Positions 53,268-62,384 of a stretch of DNA of 64,000 nucleotides are shown here, in pieces. Under the pieces are notes generated by a model that saw nothing but the letters and a program-made list of their open reading frames with translations, made no database searches and had not been told where the DNA came from. The stretch covers positions 1,476,976-1,540,975 of the forward strand of contig NZ_LMIS01000001.1 in NCBI RefSeq assembly GCF_001428805.1, written 5' to 3'. The stretch's first letter is position 1. Every line of letters starts with the position of its first letter. This DNA is from Aeromicrobium sp. Root236. Its GTDB lineage: Bacteria; Actinomycetota; Actinomycetes; Propionibacteriales; Nocardioidaceae. Made by a program: the position numbers and the translations under genes.

Positions 53268-53920
53268 GAGCCATCTTTCGTGGAATCGAGACCGAGCACG
53301 ACGGCCCGGTCGTCGAGGTGGAAGTCTTCACGCGCGAGCCGGCCGACCCACTCGACCAGCATCGCGCGCTCACTGGTCTTGATCCGTTCGTGCAGCGTCG
53401 CTTCGTCGTCGCCGTCGAGCACCGGCACGGCGACCTGGGCGACGATGGGCCCGGTGTCGACGCCCTCGTCGACGACGAACAGGGTCGCCCCGGTGACCTT
53501 GACGCCGTACGCCAGGGCGTCGCGCGGACCGTGCATGCCCGGGAACGCCGGCGACAGGGCCGGGTGGGTGTTGAGGGTGCGCCCGCCGAACCGGGCGAGG
53601 AACGCCGGACCGGTGAGCTTCATGAACCCGGCCAGCACGACCAAATCGGGGTCGTACGACGCGACCGTCTCGGCCAGCGCCTCGTCCCACGCGGCTCGGT
53701 CGGCGTACGCCGCGGTCCTCAGGACGAACGTCGGAATCCCGTGCCGTTCGGCTCTCGCGAGCCCTTCGATGCCGTCGCGGTCGGCACCGACGGCGACGAT
53801 CTCGGCGCCGTAGTCAGGACTCGTCGACGAGTCGATCAGGGCCTGGAGATTGGTGCCGCTTCCAGAGACGAGGACGACCAGTCGAGCTGGCGTCCGGGGG
53901 CTGCGGGGCACGGCCTCCAC
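53264..53920 (-). CDS. purN: Phosphoribosylglycinamide formyltransferase
   Basis: The 218-residue GART enzyme has [17 protein letters not shown] (phosphate loop), [20 protein letters not shown] (catalytic Asn-His) and [12 protein letters not shown] (catalytic Asp). The start must lie before the phosphate loop, so GTG at 53920 or 53911. Either overlaps the DUF6350 coding end by about 100 bases in another frame. It is followed directly by purH. Confidence 0.95.
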   Translation of the reverse strand: MEAVPRSPRTPARLVVLVSGSGTNLQALIDSSTSPDYGAEIVAVGADRDGIEGLARAERHGIPTFVLRTAAYADRAAWDEALAETVASYDPDLVVLAGFMKLTGPAFLARFGGRTLNTHPALSPAFPGMHGPRDALAYGVKVTGATLFVVDEGVDTGPIVAQVAVPVLDGDDEATLHERIKTSERAMLVEWVGRLAREDFHLDDRAVVLGLDSTKDGS

Positions 53921-55028
53921 GATAGTGCTTGAGCAGAGCGCCGAGTGCGCCGCCCACCGCCATCGCAGGCACGGCGAGCAGGAGAGGCGTGAACACCGGC
54001 GGTCCGGCGTCGACCATGCGACCCGGGCCCACCGCCCCGCCGGAGAGCCCGACGAGGATGCCCAGGAGGAATCCCGCCACGGCACCCGCGGCAGCGCCCA
54101 GGGCGACGCGGGCCAGGAGTCCTTGGCGCTCGCCGAGCTCGACGCGCCAGCCCGACACCACTCCGGCGAGGAGCGGCACGAGCCACAGCACGAACACCCA
54201 GTCGGGGAACTCCCCCGGCGGAGGCAGGGCACCCAGCAGGGGGAAGCCCGGCACCGTGCCGAGCTGCGAGCCGGTGAGGTCGACCGACGTGTCGGTGCCG
54301 AGCACGAAGCCCGGCCCGATCAAGGCCGACGCGGTCCACAGCACGAGGGTCGGCGCCGCCAGGAGGCAGGCGATCGCGAGCGCGATGACGCCGCCACCGT
54401 CGGGGTCCAGCTGCGCCCAGATGTCGCCGGCGCGCGACAGGTTGCGCAGGAGCTGGACGAGCACCACGGCCGCCGCGGCTGCCAGCACGACGAGCATCCC
54501 CGGGATCGCGGCGCGCGTGGCGTGGCGGATGTCGTCGGATGCCGTGAACCACAAGCGGTCGCCCTGACCGTGACGGCGGATGGCGCCCCACGCCGCCCCG
54601 AGGCCACCGACGACGAACGCGCCGAAGGCTGCGCGGATGACCGACGTGTGCACGCCACCGGTCGCCGATGCAGCCGAGGCGATGCCGGCGATCACGCCGT
54701 ACGCGCCGGCGGTGGTCGCGACATAGGCGGCGAGCTCGTCGACCGGATCGGCCACGACCCACGAAGCCGTGCGCGCGACCAGCAGGATGCAGACGAACGT
54801 GGCGCCGACCGGGATGAGCCCGAACGTGACCGGCCCGGTGTCGATGCCCGATCCCATCGACACCAGCCAGGCACGGACCGTCGCGCGTACGAACGTGGTG
54901 AACGACGGTTCAGCCGAGCCCTGAGCCACGCGGATGAACAGTGCCGACACGCCCAGGGAGACGATCGCCCCCAGGAACGCGGTGAGGAAGGCCGGCCGGA
55001 GGTAGGAAGTCTCGACAGGCGCGGGCAC
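53814..55028 (-). CDS. DUF6350 multi-pass membrane protein
   Basis: The 404-residue protein has about nine to ten hydrophobic segments (for example YLRPAFLTAFLGAIVSLGVS near the N-terminus). Its Pro/Arg-rich soluble tail is the part overlapping purN. The GTG start at 55028 has GGGAGG eight bases upstream. Such proteins precede purN-purH in many actinobacteria. Function is unknown. Confidence 0.85.
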   Translation of the reverse strand: MPAPVETSYLRPAFLTAFLGAIVSLGVSALFIRVAQGSAEPSFTTFVRATVRAWLVSMGSGIDTGPVTFGLIPVGATFVCILLVARTASWVVADPVDELAAYVATTAGAYGVIAGIASAASATGGVHTSVIRAAFGAFVVGGLGAAWGAIRRHGQGDRLWFTASDDIRHATRAAIPGMLVVLAAAAAVVLVQLLRNLSRAGDIWAQLDPDGGGVIALAIACLLAAPTLVLWTASALIGPGFVLGTDTSVDLTGSQLGTVPGFPLLGALPPPGEFPDWVFVLWLVPLLAGVVSGWRVELGERQGLLARVALGAAAGAVAGFLLGILVGLSGGAVGPGRMVDAGPPVFTPLLLAVPAMAVGGALGALLKHYRGGRAPQPPDASSTGRPRLWKRHQSPGPDRLVDES

Positions 55029-55095
55029 CAGTTCATCCTCCCTGTAAAGTTGCGTCGTTGCACACAGGCACGCCGACGGCAGGAGGAGGCTGGAG

Positions 55096-56910
55096 ATGAC
55101 TCGCGTCGACGAGTTCAACAGCTTCTACTCCTCGACCTTCGCCGACGCCGTCCAGGTCACCTACGCGGTGTGCGGAGACCGGCAGGTCGCGTTCGAGGCG
55201 ACCGTCGACGCCTATCGCCGGGCGTGGCGCGACTGGACCAAGATCCGCAACCACCATCCCCTCGGCTGGGTCCGCAACGAGGCCTGGAAGCTCACAGCGC
55301 TCAGCCGTGGCACCCACCCGCTGCGCCGCAAGCACGAGGAGGACAGCGACACCCAGCTGCTCGAGGCCCTCGCCGAGCTGAGCGTCGACGATCGCCGCCT
55401 CATCGTCCTCATGACGCTGGGCAACACCGACCTCGAGGAGGCCTCCCGCGAGGTGGGCGTGCCCGCCGAGGAGGGCATCGAGAACGTCACGACCGCACTG
55501 GCCAAGCTCGAGGCTGCGCTGCGCCAGGGCATCGACACGATCGAGCGCCGGATGCACGGCCTGGCCGCGGCGACCGCGTCGCTCGAGGTCCCGCCGGCGT
55601 CGACGCTCCGTACGGCCGCCAAGCGGGGCCGGCAGCGCAACACCGTCCTGCTCGTGGCCGCGGCGGTCGTCGTGATCCTCGGCGGGGGGTTCGTCGCGAC
55701 CGACGGCGACGCGCTCGCCAGCAGCACCGCCCTGCCGCATCGCCAGAAGATCGGCGCCGAGCGCCCCGACGTCCTGCTCGACGCCGAGAAGATCGACACC
55801 GGCAACCTGCTGTCGGCCAGCCAGGTCGGCCAGCTCGACCCCGAGAGCTCGTGGAAGGTCGACGGCACCGACGAGAACGTCGACAACACCACGCCCTACG
55901 CCACGTGCCCCACCAAGCGCTTCGCCGACAAGGACCCGCTCAAGGTCTTCGTCCGCACGTTCACCGCCACCGGGCTCGCCGACGAGCGTGTGGCGCAGGC
56001 CATCGAGGTCTCCCGCAGCGACGACATCGCCACCAAGACGTACGCCCGGCTCGTGCAGTGGTACTCCGACTGCGAGCACCCGCGGGTCCAGCTGGTCGCG
56101 GCCTACACCGTGAAGCGCAACTTCGGTGACTTCCAGATCCTGCGGCTGCGCTCCCACCGCTCCCCCGAACGTACGTTCACCGTCGGTTTCAGCCACTCCG
56201 GCACGGTGACCAGCACGCTGGTCCACGAGGCCGACGGCGCGAGCGGACCGAGCATCCAGACGTTCGCTCGTACGCTCAACGACTCGGTCGCCAAGGTCTG
56301 CAAGGACAGCGGCGGCGAGTGCGACGACACGATCACGGTGCGGCGCACCGACCCGCCTCCCACCTCCGACGCGCCGTCGTTCCTCGGCATCGTCGACCTG
56401 CCGCCGATCCGCAACATCGACAAGGTCTGGGCAGGCGCCTCGGTCTCGGCCAAGACCAACCCGGCAGCGACCCAGTGCGACAACGCCAGCTTCACCGGCA
56501 AGGACGTGCAGCGCGCCGGCGCCCGCATCTACGTGCTCTACCAGGCCCCCGCGACGCTGCCCAAGCAATTCGGTGTGGCCGAGACCGTCGGCCGCTTCTC
56601 GTCGACGGCCAAGGCCAAGGCGTTCGTCGCCAAGGTCAGCAAGCGCCTCGACGCGTGCCCCGACAAGAACCTCTCGGCCAGGATCGACCAGCACCAGTCG
56701 TTCAAGACGTCGCGCTACTCCGGCGAGGTCTGGCGGGTCAGCGTCGAGGTCACCAAGGGCGACCGGGCCTACTACCGCATGTCGCTGATCCGCAGCGGCG
56801 CCGACGTCGCGCAGGTGACGTTCACCCCGGCCAGCAAGTACGACATCACCCAGAAGACGTTCGAGGCGATGGCTGTCCGGGCCGCGACACGACTCAAGTA
56901 CGCCAAGTAG
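55096..56910 (+). CDS. Sigma-70-like N-terminus fused to a membrane-anchored double PknH-like sensor domain
   Basis: The protein has 604 residues. Residues about 6-75 resemble ECF sigma region 2 (FYSSTFADAVQVTYAVCGDR, HPLGWVRNEAWKLTALS). Residues about 86-143 resemble region 4 (LAELSVDDRRLIVLMTLGNT, then a degenerate HTH). One membrane helix lies at about 182-200 (NTVLLVAAAVVVILGGGF). Residues about 210-604 form two extracytoplasmic modules, each with paired Cys and a TFARTL- or TFEAM-like end helix, similar to PknH/lipoprotein sensor domains. The ATG has AGGAGG upstream. It is divergent from DUF6350. It could be a membrane-held sigma factor or a degenerate sigma reused as a signalling domain; no anti-sigma gene is adjacent. 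Confidence 0.75.
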   Translation: MTRVDEFNSFYSSTFADAVQVTYAVCGDRQVAFEATVDAYRRAWRDWTKIRNHHPLGWVRNEAWKLTALSRGTHPLRRKHEEDSDTQLLEALAELSVDDRRLIVLMTLGNTDLEEASREVGVPAEEGIENVTTALAKLEAALRQGIDTIERRMHGLAAATASLEVPPASTLRTAAKRGRQRNTVLLVAAAVVVILGGGFVATDGDALASSTALPHRQKIGAERPDVLLDAEKIDTGNLLSASQVGQLDPESSWKVDGTDENVDNTTPYATCPTKRFADKDPLKVFVRTFTATGLADERVAQAIEVSRSDDIATKTYARLVQWYSDCEHPRVQLVAAYTVKRNFGDFQILRLRSHRSPERTFTVGFSHSGTVTSTLVHEADGASGPSIQTFARTLNDSVAKVCKDSGGECDDTITVRRTDPPPTSDAPSFLGIVDLPPIRNIDKVWAGASVSAKTNPAATQCDNASFTGKDVQRAGARIYVLYQAPATLPKQFGVAETVGRFSSTAKAKAFVAKVSKRLDACPDKNLSARIDQHQSFKTSRYSGEVWRVSVEVTKGDRAYYRMSLIRSGADVAQVTFTPASKYDITQKTFEAMAVRAATRLKYAK

Positions 56911-56931
56911 CAACCCGCCGCGAGGTGAGAT

Positions 56932-56972
56932 GACGAAAGCCCCCTCCGCCCGAAGGCGAAGGGGGCTTCGTC
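56932..56972. terminator. Hairpin between the sensor fusion gene and sucD
   Basis: GACGAAAGCCCCCTCCGCC and GGCGAAGGGGGCTTCGTC pair with one bulge and one mismatch around a CGAA tetraloop. It is 22 bases after the plus-strand stop and eight before the sucD stop, serving converging transcripts. Confidence 0.8.
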
Positions 56973-56979
56973 GTGAGGC

Positions 56980-57876
56980 TCAGAGGCCCTTGAGGATCTC
57001 CCGCATGAGCTCGGCGGTCTCGGACGGCGTCTTGCCGACCTTGACGCCCGCCGCCTCGAGGGCTTCCTTCTTGCCCTGCGCGGTGCCCGCACCGTCGGCG
57101 ACGATGGCGCCGGCGTGGCCCATCGTCTTGCCCTCGGGAGCGGTGAACCCGGCGACGTAGCCGACGACGGGCTTGGTGACGTGCGCCTGGATGTAGGCCG
57201 CAGCCTTCTCCTCGGCGTCGCCGCCGATCTCGCCGATCATGACGATCGCCTTGGTGTCGGGGTCGGCCTCGAACGCCTCGAGGGCGTCGATGTGCGTCGT
57301 GCCGATGATCGGGTCACCACCGATGCCGATCGCCGTCGTGAAGCCGTAGTCACGCAGCTCGAACATCATCTGGTAGGTCAGCGTGCCCGACTTCGACACG
57401 AGGCCGATCGGACCCGTGCCCGAGATCGTCGCCGGCGTGATGCCCGCGAGCGCCTCGCCCGGCGTGATGATGCCGGGGCAGTTGGGGCCGATGATGCGCG
57501 TCTTCTTGCCCTGCGCGTACGCCCAGAACTCGGCGCTGTCCTGCACCGGGACGCCCTCGGTGATGATGACCAGCAGGCCGATCTCGGCGTCGATGGCCTC
57601 GATGACGGCGTCCTTGGTGAACGCCGGCGGGACGAAGGCGACCGACACGTCGGCGCCCGTCTTCTCGATGGCCTCGGCGACGGTGCCGAAGACCGGCAGC
57701 TCGACGGTGTTGCCGTCGGCGTCGGTGTGCTCGACGGTCGTGCCGGCCTTGCGGGCGTTGACGCCGCCGACGACGTCGGTGCCGGCCTTGAGCATCAGGG
57801 CGGTGTGCTTGGTGCCTTCACCGCCGGTGATGCCCTGGACGATGACCTTGGAGTCCTTGTTGAGGAAGATCGACAT
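56980..57876 (-). CDS. sucD: Succinyl-CoA synthetase alpha subunit
   Basis: The 298-residue subunit carries the phosphorylated His in [11 protein letters not shown], the CoA-binding [15 protein letters not shown] and [13 protein letters not shown]. The ATG at 57876 has AGGAG upstream and follows the sucC stop by one base. With SucC it interconverts succinyl-CoA and succinate plus NTP. Confidence 0.97.
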   Translation of the reverse strand: MSIFLNKDSKVIVQGITGGEGTKHTALMLKAGTDVVGGVNARKAGTTVEHTDADGNTVELPVFGTVAEAIEKTGADVSVAFVPPAFTKDAVIEAIDAEIGLLVIITEGVPVQDSAEFWAYAQGKKTRIIGPNCPGIITPGEALAGITPATISGTGPIGLVSKSGTLTYQMMFELRDYGFTTAIGIGGDPIIGTTHIDALEAFEADPDTKAIVMIGEIGGDAEEKAAAYIQAHVTKPVVGYVAGFTAPEGKTMGHAGAIVADGAGTAQGKKEALEAAGVKVGKTPSETAELMREILKGL

Positions 57877-57877
57877 G

Positions 57878-59044
57878 TCAGGCTCCTGCGTTCGCAAGCT
57901 CGGCAGCGCGGTCAGCCGCGCCGTCCATCGTGTCGACGAGCGTCACGAGTGGATGGTTCTTCTCGTTGAGGATGCGGCGACCCTCTTCGACGTTGTTGCC
58001 GTCGAGGCGTACGACCAGCGGCTTGGACGCCTCGTCGCCGAGGATGTCCAGCGCGCCGACGATGCCGTTGGCGACCGCGTCGCACGACGTGATGCCGCCG
58101 AAGACGTTGACGAACACGCTCTTGACCTGCGCGTCGTTGAGGATCACGTCGAGGCCGTCGGCCATGACCTGCGCCGAGGCTCCGCCGCCGATGTCGAGGA
58201 AGTTGGCGGGCTTGACGCCGCCGTGCTTCTCACCGGCGTACGCGACGACGTCGAGGGTGCTCATGACGAGTCCCGCGCCGTTGCCGATGATGCCGACCTC
58301 GCCGTCGAGCTTGACGTAGTTGAGGCCCTTCTCCTTGGCCTTCGCCTCGAGGGGGTCGGCCGCAGCCTTGTCCTCGAACGCGGCGTGGTCCTCGTGACGG
58401 AACTCGGCGTTCTCGTCGAGCGAGACCTTGCCGTCCAGCGCCTCGAGGACGTCGCCCTCGAGCCGGGCGAGCGGGTTGACCTCGACCAGGGTGGCGTCCT
58501 CCTCGACGAAGACCTTCCACAGCGTCAGGACCGTCGTGACAGCCTGCTCGACGAGGGCCTCGGGGAAGCCTGCCTCAGCGACGATCTCGCGGGCCTTGGC
58601 CTCGTCGACGCCGGTGCCGGCGTCGATCGGGATCTGCTTGACGGCGTCGGGGTTGGTCTTGGCGACCTCTTCGATCTCGACACCGCCCTCGACGCTGGCG
58701 ATGCAGAGGTAGCTGCGGTTGGCGCGGTCGAGCAGGAAGGAGAAGTAGTACTCCTCCTGGATGCTGGCGGCCGGGGCGATGAGCACCCGGTTGACCGTCA
58801 GGCCCTTGATCTCCATGCCCAGGATGTTCGACGCGTGCTCGTAGGCCTCGTCGGGGGTCTTGGCGAGCTTGACGCCGCCGGCCTTGCCGCGACCGCCGGC
58901 CTTGACCTGTGCCTTGACGACGACGACGCCCAGCTGCTCAGCTGCGACCTTCGCCTCGTCCGGTGTGTTGGCAACGATGCCCAGGGTGACCGGTACATCG
59001 TGCTTGGCGAAGAGCTCCTTCGCCTGGTATTCCATCAAGTCCAC
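57878..59044 (-). CDS. sucC: Succinyl-CoA synthetase beta subunit
   Basis: The 388-residue ATP-grasp subunit begins [20 protein letters not shown] (Met replaces the common Phe at position 4) and has [24 protein letters not shown]-like [12 protein letters not shown] and [12 protein letters not shown]. The start is GTG. It is divergent from the hydrolase gene across 142 bases. Confidence 0.97.
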   Translation of the reverse strand: MDLMEYQAKELFAKHDVPVTLGIVANTPDEAKVAAEQLGVVVVKAQVKAGGRGKAGGVKLAKTPDEAYEHASNILGMEIKGLTVNRVLIAPAASIQEEYYFSFLLDRANRSYLCIASVEGGVEIEEVAKTNPDAVKQIPIDAGTGVDEAKAREIVAEAGFPEALVEQAVTTVLTLWKVFVEEDATLVEVNPLARLEGDVLEALDGKVSLDENAEFRHEDHAAFEDKAAADPLEAKAKEKGLNYVKLDGEVGIIGNGAGLVMSTLDVVAYAGEKHGGVKPANFLDIGGGASAQVMADGLDVILNDAQVKSVFVNVFGGITSCDAVANGIVGALDILGDEASKPLVVRLDGNNVEEGRRILNEKNHPLVTLVDTMDGAADRAAELANAGA

Positions 59045-59186
59045 GGTGGAGTCCGTCCTCTGTTGACGTCCGATACGCTCAGCAGCCGGCCGGTGGCCGA
59101 CAGCAATTGAGCCTTTGCGACTCTAGCCCTTAACTGACTGTTAACGCGCGTTGGCTTCGTCACACGCACTTCCCCGGGAGAACTCG
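59045..59186. promoter_or_regulatory. Divergent promoter region of sucC and the hydrolase gene
   Basis: The 142-base gap is AT-richer than its flanks. It contains TTAACTGACTGTTAA at 59130-59144 (5-base arms, five-base spacer), which could be an operator or a -35 region for either gene. There is no coding signal. Confidence 0.4.
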
Positions 59187-60077
59187 ATGACCGCCGAGAC
59201 GATCGCGTCGTCCGACGTCCAGCTGCACGTACGCGTCCAGGGCGCCGATCGCGGGCCCACCGTCGTGCTGGTCCACGGGTTCCCCGACAACCAGCACGTC
59301 TGGGACCCCGTCGTCGCCCTGCTCGCACCGGACCACCGCGTCGTGACCTACGACGTACGCGGTGCCGGTGGGTCGACCGCTCCGGCCACCCGCTCGGGCT
59401 ACCGCATGAGCAAGCTCGTCGGCGACCTCGCGGCGGTGATCGACCACGTGCGACCTGACGGCGGTCCTGTGCACCTGGTGGGCCACGACTGGGGCTCGAT
59501 CCAGTCGTGGGCGGCGGTCATGCGGGAGTCGTCCGACGCCCGCCTCACGGGGCGCCTGGCGTCGTACACGTCGATCAGCGGGCCCGGCCTGGAGATCTAC
59601 GGCAACTTCTTCCGCGACGGGCTGGCGCGCAGGCGGTTCGCCGCCGTGGGCCGCCAGGCGATCCAGTCCTGGTACGTCGTGGCGTTCCAGACCCCGCGGC
59701 TGCCCGAGATCGCAGCCCGCCGGTTCGGCCGCCGGCTCCGCAGGGCGCTCGCTCGCGGCCAGCGGATCGGTGAGGGGCACTGGGGTGAGACGTTCGAGGA
59801 CGACTTCCGCAACGGCGTCAACCTCTACCGGGCCAACGGGCTGAGCTTTCGCCGCAGCACGACGAGCGTCCCGGTGCAGCTGGTCGTGCCGACCAAGGAC
59901 GCGTTCCTCTCCCCCGCGGTCTACGCCGACGTCGCCGCGTACGCGCCGGACGTGCGCCGGGTCGACGTGGTCGCGGGCCACTGGGTCCCGCAGTCGCAGC
60001 CCGGCGTCGTCGCCGACGCCGTGCGCGCGTTCGTCACGGAGATCGAGGCGCGCCAGGACGTACGTCGAGAGGCGTGA
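59187..60077 (+). CDS. Alpha/beta-hydrolase, epoxide hydrolase/dehalogenase-like
   Basis: The 296-residue protein has oxyanion motif HGFPDNQHVW at residue 30. The nucleophile elbow GHDWGS at 99-104 uses Asp101 instead of Ser, as in epoxide hydrolases and haloalkane dehalogenases. The catalytic His is probably in AGHWVPQSQP near the end. The ATG at 59187 has GGGAG upstream. The substrate is unknown. It overlaps the convergent small gene by 44 bases. Confidence 0.87.
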   Translation: MTAETIASSDVQLHVRVQGADRGPTVVLVHGFPDNQHVWDPVVALLAPDHRVVTYDVRGAGGSTAPATRSGYRMSKLVGDLAAVIDHVRPDGGPVHLVGHDWGSIQSWAAVMRESSDARLTGRLASYTSISGPGLEIYGNFFRDGLARRRFAAVGRQAIQSWYVVAFQTPRLPEIAARRFGRRLRRALARGQRIGEGHWGETFEDDFRNGVNLYRANGLSFRRSTTSVPVQLVVPTKDAFLSPAVYADVAAYAPDVRRVDVVAGHWVPQSQPGVVADAVRAFVTEIEARQDVRREA

Positions 60078-60318
60078 CGACGACGTCCTCCGCGCCGAGC
60101 TCGCGGCACAGCTCGGCGATGCGGGCCACCGCGTTGTCGTCGCCGTCGACCAGGATCGTCGCCACGTCCTCCGCGATCACGGTGCGAGCGAGCTGCTCCG
60201 GCGTCTGGTGACCACCGACGTACACGACCTCCTGGCCCTCGTCGCGCAGCCGTCTGGCCATGGCGCTGGCCCGCTCGTCATCGCCGATCGACCCGAGGAC
60301 GACACGCTGTCTTACCAT
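60034..60318 (-). CDS. Small B12-binding-domain-like protein (degenerate)
   Basis: The 94-residue protein has the flavodoxin-like pattern of mutase cobalamin domains: VRQRVVLGSIGDDERASAMA, then RLRDEGQEVVYVGGHQTPEQ and ATILVDGDD. The cobalt-ligand motif DxHxxG is absent (GDDERAS in its place), so B12 binding is doubtful. The start is ATG at 60318 without a clear ribosome site. It could be a small regulatory relative of methylmalonyl-CoA mutase subunits near sucCD. Confidence 0.65.
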   Translation of the reverse strand: MVRQRVVLGSIGDDERASAMARRLRDEGQEVVYVGGHQTPEQLARTVIAEDVATILVDGDDNAVARIAELCRELGAEDVVVTPLDVRPGAPRSP

Positions 60319-60479
60319 GAGATCGATGGTCCCACAAGCGTGAACGTCGTCACATTTTGTCGACATTTCAGGCGAGATCCCTGGCATTTGTTGTGGAAAG
60401 CGCCAATTCGGTTTCGCTCGGCCCGTCCCTTGGGCTAGGCTTCCCGAGTCCTGTCGTCACTTCTCCGGAGGTTTTTTGC
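60319..60479 (+). promoter_or_regulatory. Leader region of the M23 peptidase gene
   Basis: These 161 bases are less GC-rich than the flanks. They contain the promoter of the peptidase and, near the end, CCGGAGG as ribosome site followed by a T-run before GTG. I found no confident riboswitch consensus. Confidence 0.4.
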
Positions 60480-61277
60480 GTGTCTTCGTCTGCGCCTAAA
60501 CGCCGACTGGATGTACGCCAGGAGACCCTCAAGCGAACACCGGGCAAGCGGACCGCTCAGCGGCGCAAGACCCGCAAGCGCAGCTTCACCCCTACCCCAG
60601 CCATGGCCGGTGCATTCATCCTGGTCCTGGCTGCTTTTGGTTCCACGATCATCGGCAGCTCGGGTGACGGCGACTCGCTGGCCAACGACAAGTACCAGAC
60701 GATCTCGCAGAGCTATGTCGGCGCGGATGACGCCGCCGCCAACGGCAAGGTCGACATCAGCCGCAGCTTCGACCGCGCGCTGACGACCAAGCAGATCAAG
60801 ATCCAGACCCAGCAGGCCCTGATCGCCAAGGCCGATCTTCGCGCCAAGACCCAGAACGCGGCCGACACGCTGCTGCGCAACCAGTGGGTCCTCCCGGTCA
60901 CCGGCTACCACCTCACGGCGCGGTTCGGTCAGCGCAGCGGCCTGTGGTCCACGGTCCACACCGGCCTCGACTTCGCCGGCCCGTCGGGCTCGACGATCGT
61001 GTCGGTCGCCGCGGGCGTCGTGAAGTCGACGGGCTACGAGGGCGCCTACGGCAACCGCACCGTCATCACCCTCCGCGACGGCACCGACATCTGGTACTGC
61101 CACCAGAGCCGCATCGCGGTCAAGGTCGGCCAGACCGTCGAGCCCAACCAGGTCATCGGCTACACCGGCTCGACCGGCAACGTCACCGGACCCCACCTGC
61201 ACCTCGAGGTGCACCCGGGCGGCGGCGTCGCGGTCGACCCCGAGCCGGTCCTGCGCCAGCACAGCGTCAACCCCTGA
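60480..61277 (+). CDS. M23 (LytM-type) peptidase, membrane-anchored
   Basis: The 265-residue protein has an Arg/Lys-rich cytoplasmic N-terminus, one membrane helix at about 42-60 (MAGAFILVLAAFGSTIIGSS), a coiled linker at about 90-135, then a LytM domain. Zinc motifs are HTGLDFAG (His160, Asp164) and GPHLHLEVHPGG (His239/241). It likely cleaves peptidoglycan crosslinks or acts in cell-wall remodelling. The GTG start has GGAGG upstream. Confidence 0.93.
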   Translation: MSSSAPKRRLDVRQETLKRTPGKRTAQRRKTRKRSFTPTPAMAGAFILVLAAFGSTIIGSSGDGDSLANDKYQTISQSYVGADDAAANGKVDISRSFDRALTTKQIKIQTQQALIAKADLRAKTQNAADTLLRNQWVLPVTGYHLTARFGQRSGLWSTVHTGLDFAGPSGSTIVSVAAGVVKSTGYEGAYGNRTVITLRDGTDIWYCHQSRIAVKVGQTVEPNQVIGYTGSTGNVTGPHLHLEVHPGGGVAVDPEPVLRQHSVNP

Positions 61278-61295
61278 CCCTCCCCCCACTCTCCT

Positions 61296-61360
61296 CCGCG
61301 ATTTGTGACGGTTTGCACCGGTCGCAGCCGCTCGGATGGGGCAGATGGTCACAAATCGCG
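61296..61360. repeat. Palindromic element upstream of the DUF559 gene
   Basis: GCGATTTGTGAC (around 61298-61309) and GTCACAAATCGC (around 61348-61359) form an inverted repeat; the flanks also match partly (TTTGCACC against the complement of GGGGCAGA). The loop is about 38 bases. It follows the peptidase stop. The same arm sequence recurs at 62372-62436. Confidence 0.8.
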
Positions 61361-61451
61361 CGGTCCACAGCCTCGAGCCCAGACGCTCGGTTGTCCACAG
61401 TCGGCGATTCGTGCGGCTCGGGACTCCGCCACGATCGTCATCGTGGCTCTC

Positions 61452-62384
61452 ATGGCCCCTCGACAGCCCGTACCGGCAGCACTTCGCGGCAGACCGTTCA
61501 CGGTGGTAGAGGCATTGTCGGCTGGGCTGACCCGCCGAATGCTCCAGAGTCGACGGTTCGCCATGATTCATCCGGGCATCTATCTCGAGGCGCACATCGA
61601 ACAGACCCTCGAGATTCTCGTTGCTGCTGACCTGCTCGCACTCCCTTCCGACGCCTGCGTCAGTCACATCACGGCGCTCCACTGGTATGGCGTGACAGTC
61701 GGGCCCTCGTGGCCGCGGCACTACTCGACCAACACGACGTCCCAGACGCGGCTCAAAGGTGTTCGTCTGCATCGACGTCTCGGGCGGCTCCACCCCAACG
61801 TCGTGCAGGACGTGAGGGTCCTCGGTCCGGATCGGACCCTCGTCGACTGCGGGACGCTCCTGAACGCTGTCGAGCTCGTCCGGGCCGGGGACTGGCTCGT
61901 GAGGCTGGGCGTCACGTCCCCGCCGACCGTCCAAGACTACGCCAACCATCGCCACCTCGACGGAGTCGTCAAAGCCCGTTCGTCTGCAGCCCTCGTACGA
62001 GAGCGGGTGGACTCGGTGCGCGAAACAGATCTCCGACTGACGCTCGTCGCGTGTCGCCTCCCCGAACCTGAGACGAACGCCGTCATTCGTGACGACGAGG
62101 GCGACTTCCTGGCGCGCGGAGATCTCGTCTATCGGCGCTGGAAGATCGTGATCGAGTACGACGGCTGGCATCACGACCGCGATGCGGGTCAGCGCCGCAA
62201 GGACCTTCTCCGAAGGGAGCGGCTCGAAGCCGCTGGCTGGCGAGTCATCGTGATCGTGAGCGAGGACATGAAGCACCCGACGAGCGTGGTCGCGCGGATC
62301 TGGCAGGCACTGACCGCTGCCGGCTATGACGGCCCGGCCCCGACGTACAACCGGGCCGCGATACGTACCCTCCGCGATTTGTGA
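61452..62384 (+). CDS. DUF559 protein with AbiEi-like N-terminus
   Basis: The 310-residue protein has an N-terminal helical region resembling AbiEi-type antitoxin domains (RPFTVVEALSAGLTRRMLQS). The C-terminal DUF559 endonuclease-like fold has DLVYRRWKIVIEYDGWHHDR, then ERLEAAGWRVIVIVSEDM, which keeps the Asp and Glu of a PD-(D/E)xK pattern. The start is ATG at 61452 or GTG at 61443. Codon use is looser than neighbours (more T-ending and A-ending codons). The stop lies inside the downstream palindrome. Function is unknown. Confidence 0.8.
   Translation: MAPRQPVPAALRGRPFTVVEALSAGLTRRMLQSRRFAMIHPGIYLEAHIEQTLEILVAADLLALPSDACVSHITALHWYGVTVGPSWPRHYSTNTTSQTRLKGVRLHRRLGRLHPNVVQDVRVLGPDRTLVDCGTLLNAVELVRAGDWLVRLGVTSPPTVQDYANHRHLDGVVKARSSAALVRERVDSVRETDLRLTLVACRLPEPETNAVIRDDEGDFLARGDLVYRRWKIVIEYDGWHHDRDAGQRRKDLLRRERLEAAGWRVIVIVSEDMKHPTSVVARIWQALTAAGYDGPAPTYNRAAIRTLRDL

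Noticed and set aside
60319..60479. A c-di-AMP (ydaO-type) riboswitch upstream of the M23 peptidase gene, as found before some actinobacterial cell-wall hydrolases
   Set aside because: I could not find the conserved core blocks or a convincing fold in these 161 bases.
61452..62384. A toxin-antitoxin pair based on the AbiEi-like start of the DUF559 protein
   Set aside because: No AbiEii-like toxin or second small gene is present on either side; the gene stands alone between palindromes.
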